Made by a program: the position numbers and the translations under genes. From the NCBI GenBank assembly GCA_963772225.1, contig CAVYWD010000004.1, forward strand, positions 124,001 through 188,000: a DNA stretch of 64,000 bases, written 5' to 3'. The stretch comes from CAVYWD01 sp963772225. Lineage in GTDB: Bacteria > Myxococcota > Myxococcia > Myxococcales > UBA5297. Below, in pieces: positions 61,772 to 64,000 of this stretch. Within the stretch, counting starts at the first letter, position 1; each line of letters opens with the position of its first letter. The notes beneath the pieces were generated by a model, which saw nothing but the letters and a program-made list of their open reading frames with translations, was not told where the DNA came from and made no database searches.

Positions 61772-62725
61772 ATGAAACAGGTCAATCTTGGATCGCGGGG
61801 CCTTCGCGTGCCCGCGATCGGTCTGGGCTGCATGGGGATGTCGGAGTTCTACGGCCCCTCTTCGGAGGCTCAAAACCTTCGCATCCTCGACCGGGCTGCA
61901 GAAATTGGGTGCACGTTCTGGGATACGTCGGACATGTATGGGCCGTTCACGAATGAAATCTTGTTGTCGAAGGCGCTGAAGGGGCGCCGCGGCCAAATCA
62001 CCCTGGCGACCAAGTTTGGCGTTTCCCGCGGCGAGGACGGCAGCTGGCAAGGTGTCAAAGGAAGTGCAGATTACGTGAAGGCCTGTTGCGATGCCTCGCT
62101 GAGGCGCCTCGGGACGGATCACATCGATCTCTACTATCAGCATCGTGTGGATCCCGAAACGCCGATCGAGGAGACGATCGGGGCCATGGCGGAGCTCGTG
62201 AAGGCGGGGAAGGTTCGCTATATCGGCCTGTCCGAGGCGGACCCGGAGACCATCGCCCGCGCCCACCGGGTTCATCCCGTCAGTGCGCTCCAGACCGAGT
62301 ACTCCTTGTGGTCGCGGGATGTTGAGGCCGAGATCCTGCCGACAATTCGACGGCTCGACATCGGCTTCGTGGCCTACAGTCCCCTGGGTCGAGGATTCCT
62401 GTCCGGGGCGATTCGGTCACGAAGCGATCTGAGCCCCGGAGACTGGAGGTTGGAGAATCCGCGATTTTCCGAGGAGGCAATCGCCAGGAATATTCTGTTG
62501 GCCGATCTCGTGGCTCAAGTCGCGGAAGAGGTCAGGGCCACAGCGGCTCAAGTCGCGCTGGCATGGCTCCTGTCGCGGGATGTCTCCCTCGCCGCGATAC
62601 CAGGGACGCGGAGAGCCGAGCGCCTGAACGAGAACTGGGGGGCGCAGGACGTGACGCTGCGAAAGGAGCACTTGGACCGTCTTGAGTCCATCATCAACAA
62701 GGGTGTAGTAGGCGATCGGTACTAG
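61772..62725 (+). CDS. Aldo/keto reductase
   Basis: Protein of 317 aa, a full TIM-barrel AKR. Catalytic tetrad: Asp and Tyr in FWDTSDMYGPFTNE, Lys in ATKFG and His in YYQHRVDP; the NADPH-binding AIPGTRRAERLNEN is near the end. It is closest in style to YhdN/AKR13-type general aldehyde/ketone reductases. Start at 61772 (MKQVNLGSRGLRV) with GGAG upstream. GC is clearly lower than in the flanks and it sits inside repeat pair 5, so it was acquired. The 300 nt upstream (61472-61771) hold no other gene. Confidence 0.93.
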   Translation: MKQVNLGSRGLRVPAIGLGCMGMSEFYGPSSEAQNLRILDRAAEIGCTFWDTSDMYGPFTNEILLSKALKGRRGQITLATKFGVSRGEDGSWQGVKGSADYVKACCDASLRRLGTDHIDLYYQHRVDPETPIEETIGAMAELVKAGKVRYIGLSEADPETIARAHRVHPVSALQTEYSLWSRDVEAEILPTIRRLDIGFVAYSPLGRGFLSGAIRSRSDLSPGDWRLENPRFSEEAIARNILLADLVAQVAEEVRATAAQVALAWLLSRDVSLAAIPGTRRAERLNENWGAQDVTLRKEHLDRLESIINKGVVGDRY

Positions 62726-62747
62726 GCTAGTATCCCGGAGAGTTCTG

Positions 62748-62888
62748 ATGCTGTTCAAGGTCCTACCGCTCGATGAGTCGCCTTCGAGCGGACAAACCTC
62801 TCAATCCTATCTTCTCACAGACAATTGGGACGACTGGTTTCGATACAGAACGCTCTACGGCCTGGTCGTCTTCGATGAAATCCGGTCC
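62748..62888 (+). pseudogene. N-terminus of an unknown gene cut off at a cassette edge
   Basis: ATG followed by MLFKVLPLDESPSSGQTSQS, then YLLTDNWDDWFRYRTLYGLV and VFDE; the family is unknown to me. Lower-GC sequence like the upstream reductase. The protein-like pattern stops where the right copy of repeat pair 5 begins (62889); the frame continues only as Arg/Ala-rich readthrough to 63158. It looks like the second gene of the imported operon, truncated on entry. Confidence 0.7.
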
Positions 62889-62976
62889 GCTGAACAGCCT
62901 CGCGCAGCGCCAAGGAGCGCGAGCGCTCGGTCAGCGCGACCTTCACGAACTTGGGCGGTCGGGGGAAAGAGCCTCC
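62889..62976. repeat. Direct repeat pair 5, right copy
   Basis: Partner of 61383-61471; it directly abuts the truncated unknown gene. Confidence 0.9.
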
Positions 62977-63238
62977 CTTTTCTCCTCGGCGCTCGAGGTG
63001 TCGTGAATGTCGAGTCCGCCGGAGTCGAGGGCGGCTCACCGCGAGAGCGCCTTGCGGAGCGCTCGGCGTGGCGCTGGCTGGCGAGGCGAACAGCCCTCGG
63101 CGCTGGGCTCCCACGAAGCAGTGAGCTCCCGCTCCACGCGTCGGCGCCGTCGAGGTAGACCCAGCCCAGCGGGTAGCTGCGCACCGCGTTGGTCCACCGC
63201 GCCAGCACCTCAGGTCGCGCGCGGATGGCACGCGGCGC
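62977..63238. other. Gap with a possible gene remnant
   Basis: On the minus strand, about 63130-63235 reads RAIRARPEVLARWTNAVRSY and PLGWVYLDGADAWSG, protein-like but unassigned, then loses sense. Otherwise nothing. Confidence 0.4.
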
Positions 63239-64000
63239 TCAATCCTCCCAGGTCCAGAACGTGGCCGCTGGCACATTCACCGTCTGCGGCGTGGGGAGGG
63301 TGTCGAAGCCGCCGTTGCCGAGCTCGCCGTCGGTGCCGCGCCCGAAGCAGGTCGCGCCGCCGGTGGCCGTCAGGGCGCAGATGAACTCGTTGCCGCCGCT
63401 GGTGTACTCAGGCAGTGCCACGCCCTGCAGGGCGGCGATAGGTGCGGGAGCGCTCACGTTGCTGCCCGTCGCGCCGGTGCCGTCCGATTCGCCATAGTCG
63501 TTGCTGCCCCAGCACTCGAAGCCCTGGCGCAGGGTCACGCTGCAGCTGCTGTACATCGTGGTCGTCAGCAGCAGGTTGCTGGTCAGGCTCGGCACCTGCG
63601 TGGCGGCATAGACCACGTTGGCGGCGCCGGACGAGATCTGGTGATAGCTGTTGTCGCCCCAGCAGTAGGTCGAGTACGCGCCGTCGTCGACGATGGCGCA
63701 GCTGTGGTGCGCGCCCGAGCGCAGCGCCAGCACGCGGTTCAGCGTCTCGCCGCCGGCAATGCGAACCAGTTGCGGCGTGCCGGTCTGGCTGGGGCTGGAG
63801 CTGCCGGTGCCGAGCTGCCCCGATTCATTGTCACCCCAGCACGCGACGGTGGAGTCGGCCTTGAGGGCACAGGTGAAGTAACCCGAGCCGGCCGAGATGG
63901 CCACCACGCTGCTCAGGCCGGCCACCGCCGTGGGCGTCGCCGACTGGCTGCCGCTGGCGGCCGCGCCCAGCTCGTTCTCTGAGTTCTTGCCAAAGCATGT
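63239..64000 (-). CDS. RCC1-repeat protein, 3' part (5' end outside window)
   Basis: The frame is open to the window edge, so the start is beyond 64000. At least five RCC1-type blades are visible, each built on C-X-W/F-G-X-N-X-X-G-Q/E-LG: ACWGDNESGQLGTG, TYCWGDNSYHQI, ECWGSNDYGESDG, TCFGRGTDGELGNG. Each blade ends in a hydrophobic strand (VVAISAGSGYFTCAL). In Myxococcota such propellers are usually lipoprotein or secreted binding domains. The leader is not visible. Confidence 0.88.
   Translation of the reverse strand, partial: TCFGKNSENELGAAASGSQSATPTAVAGLSSVVAISAGSGYFTCALKADSTVACWGDNESGQLGTGSSSPSQTGTPQLVRIAGGETLNRVLALRSGAHHSCAIVDDGAYSTYCWGDNSYHQISSGAANVVYAATQVPSLTSNLLLTTTMYSSCSVTLRQGFECWGSNDYGESDGTGATGSNVSAPAPIAALQGVALPEYTSGGNEFICALTATGGATCFGRGTDGELGNGGFDTLPTPQTVNVPAATFWTWED

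Overview
The window is GC-rich, densely coded DNA that most resembles a large-genome soil or sediment Myxococcota (a myxobacterium or relative). The pointers are a eukaryotic-type Ser/Thr kinase with a C-terminal membrane anchor next to a PEGA-domain protein, many sensor kinases, and a series of lipoproteins whose lipobox is followed by Asp/Ala/Gly-rich linkers (DAG, DGG repeats) and then a hydrolase or repeat domain. The assignment rests on gene style, not on a marker gene: there is no rRNA or tRNA here.

Layout. 1-8.4 kb: end of a sensor kinase, acyl-CoA synthetase, Ser/Thr kinase, PEGA protein, TonB-dependent receptor, BioB-like radical SAM enzyme. 8.4-12.9 kb (minus strand): fluoride channel, a lower-GC two-gene module, and hybrid cluster protein with an FNR-type operator. 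13.2-20.2 kb: MCP and CheR, then the E1alpha-E1beta-E2 genes of a 2-oxoacid dehydrogenase. 20.5-24.1 kb: PAS kinase, frameshifted CheY-like regulator, hybrid kinase. 24.3-64 kb is a patchwork: sound genes (decarboxylase, APP1 phosphatase, MFS, three or four secreted glycan or ester hydrolases, glucoamylase, MMPL pump, DNA glycosylase, phosphodiesterase, aldo/keto reductase) alternate with more than ten gene fragments and several frameshifted genes.

The most notable locus is 9035-10974. It is an OLD-like ABC-type ATPase whose C-terminus is an AbrB/MazE-like (SpoVT-type) antitoxin domain, translationally coupled through a 4-nt GTGA overlap to a PIN-domain nuclease with all four acidic residues. 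This looks like a VapBC-type toxin-antitoxin pair in which the antitoxin has become the tail of a putative sensor ATPase. I know of no described system with this arrangement.

The second is structural. Five separate segments of about 1.4-4.7 kb are each bounded by a diverged direct repeat (about 39 to 167 bp) derived from a resident gene, mostly from its 3' end. The segments carry the decarboxylase; a beta-helix lipoprotein with a secreted protein; a metalloprotease with an esterase; the aldo/keto reductase; and a nucleotidyltransferase pair. No integrase accompanies them. It suggests repeated cassette acquisition by one mechanism, and would explain the many truncated genes at the edges.
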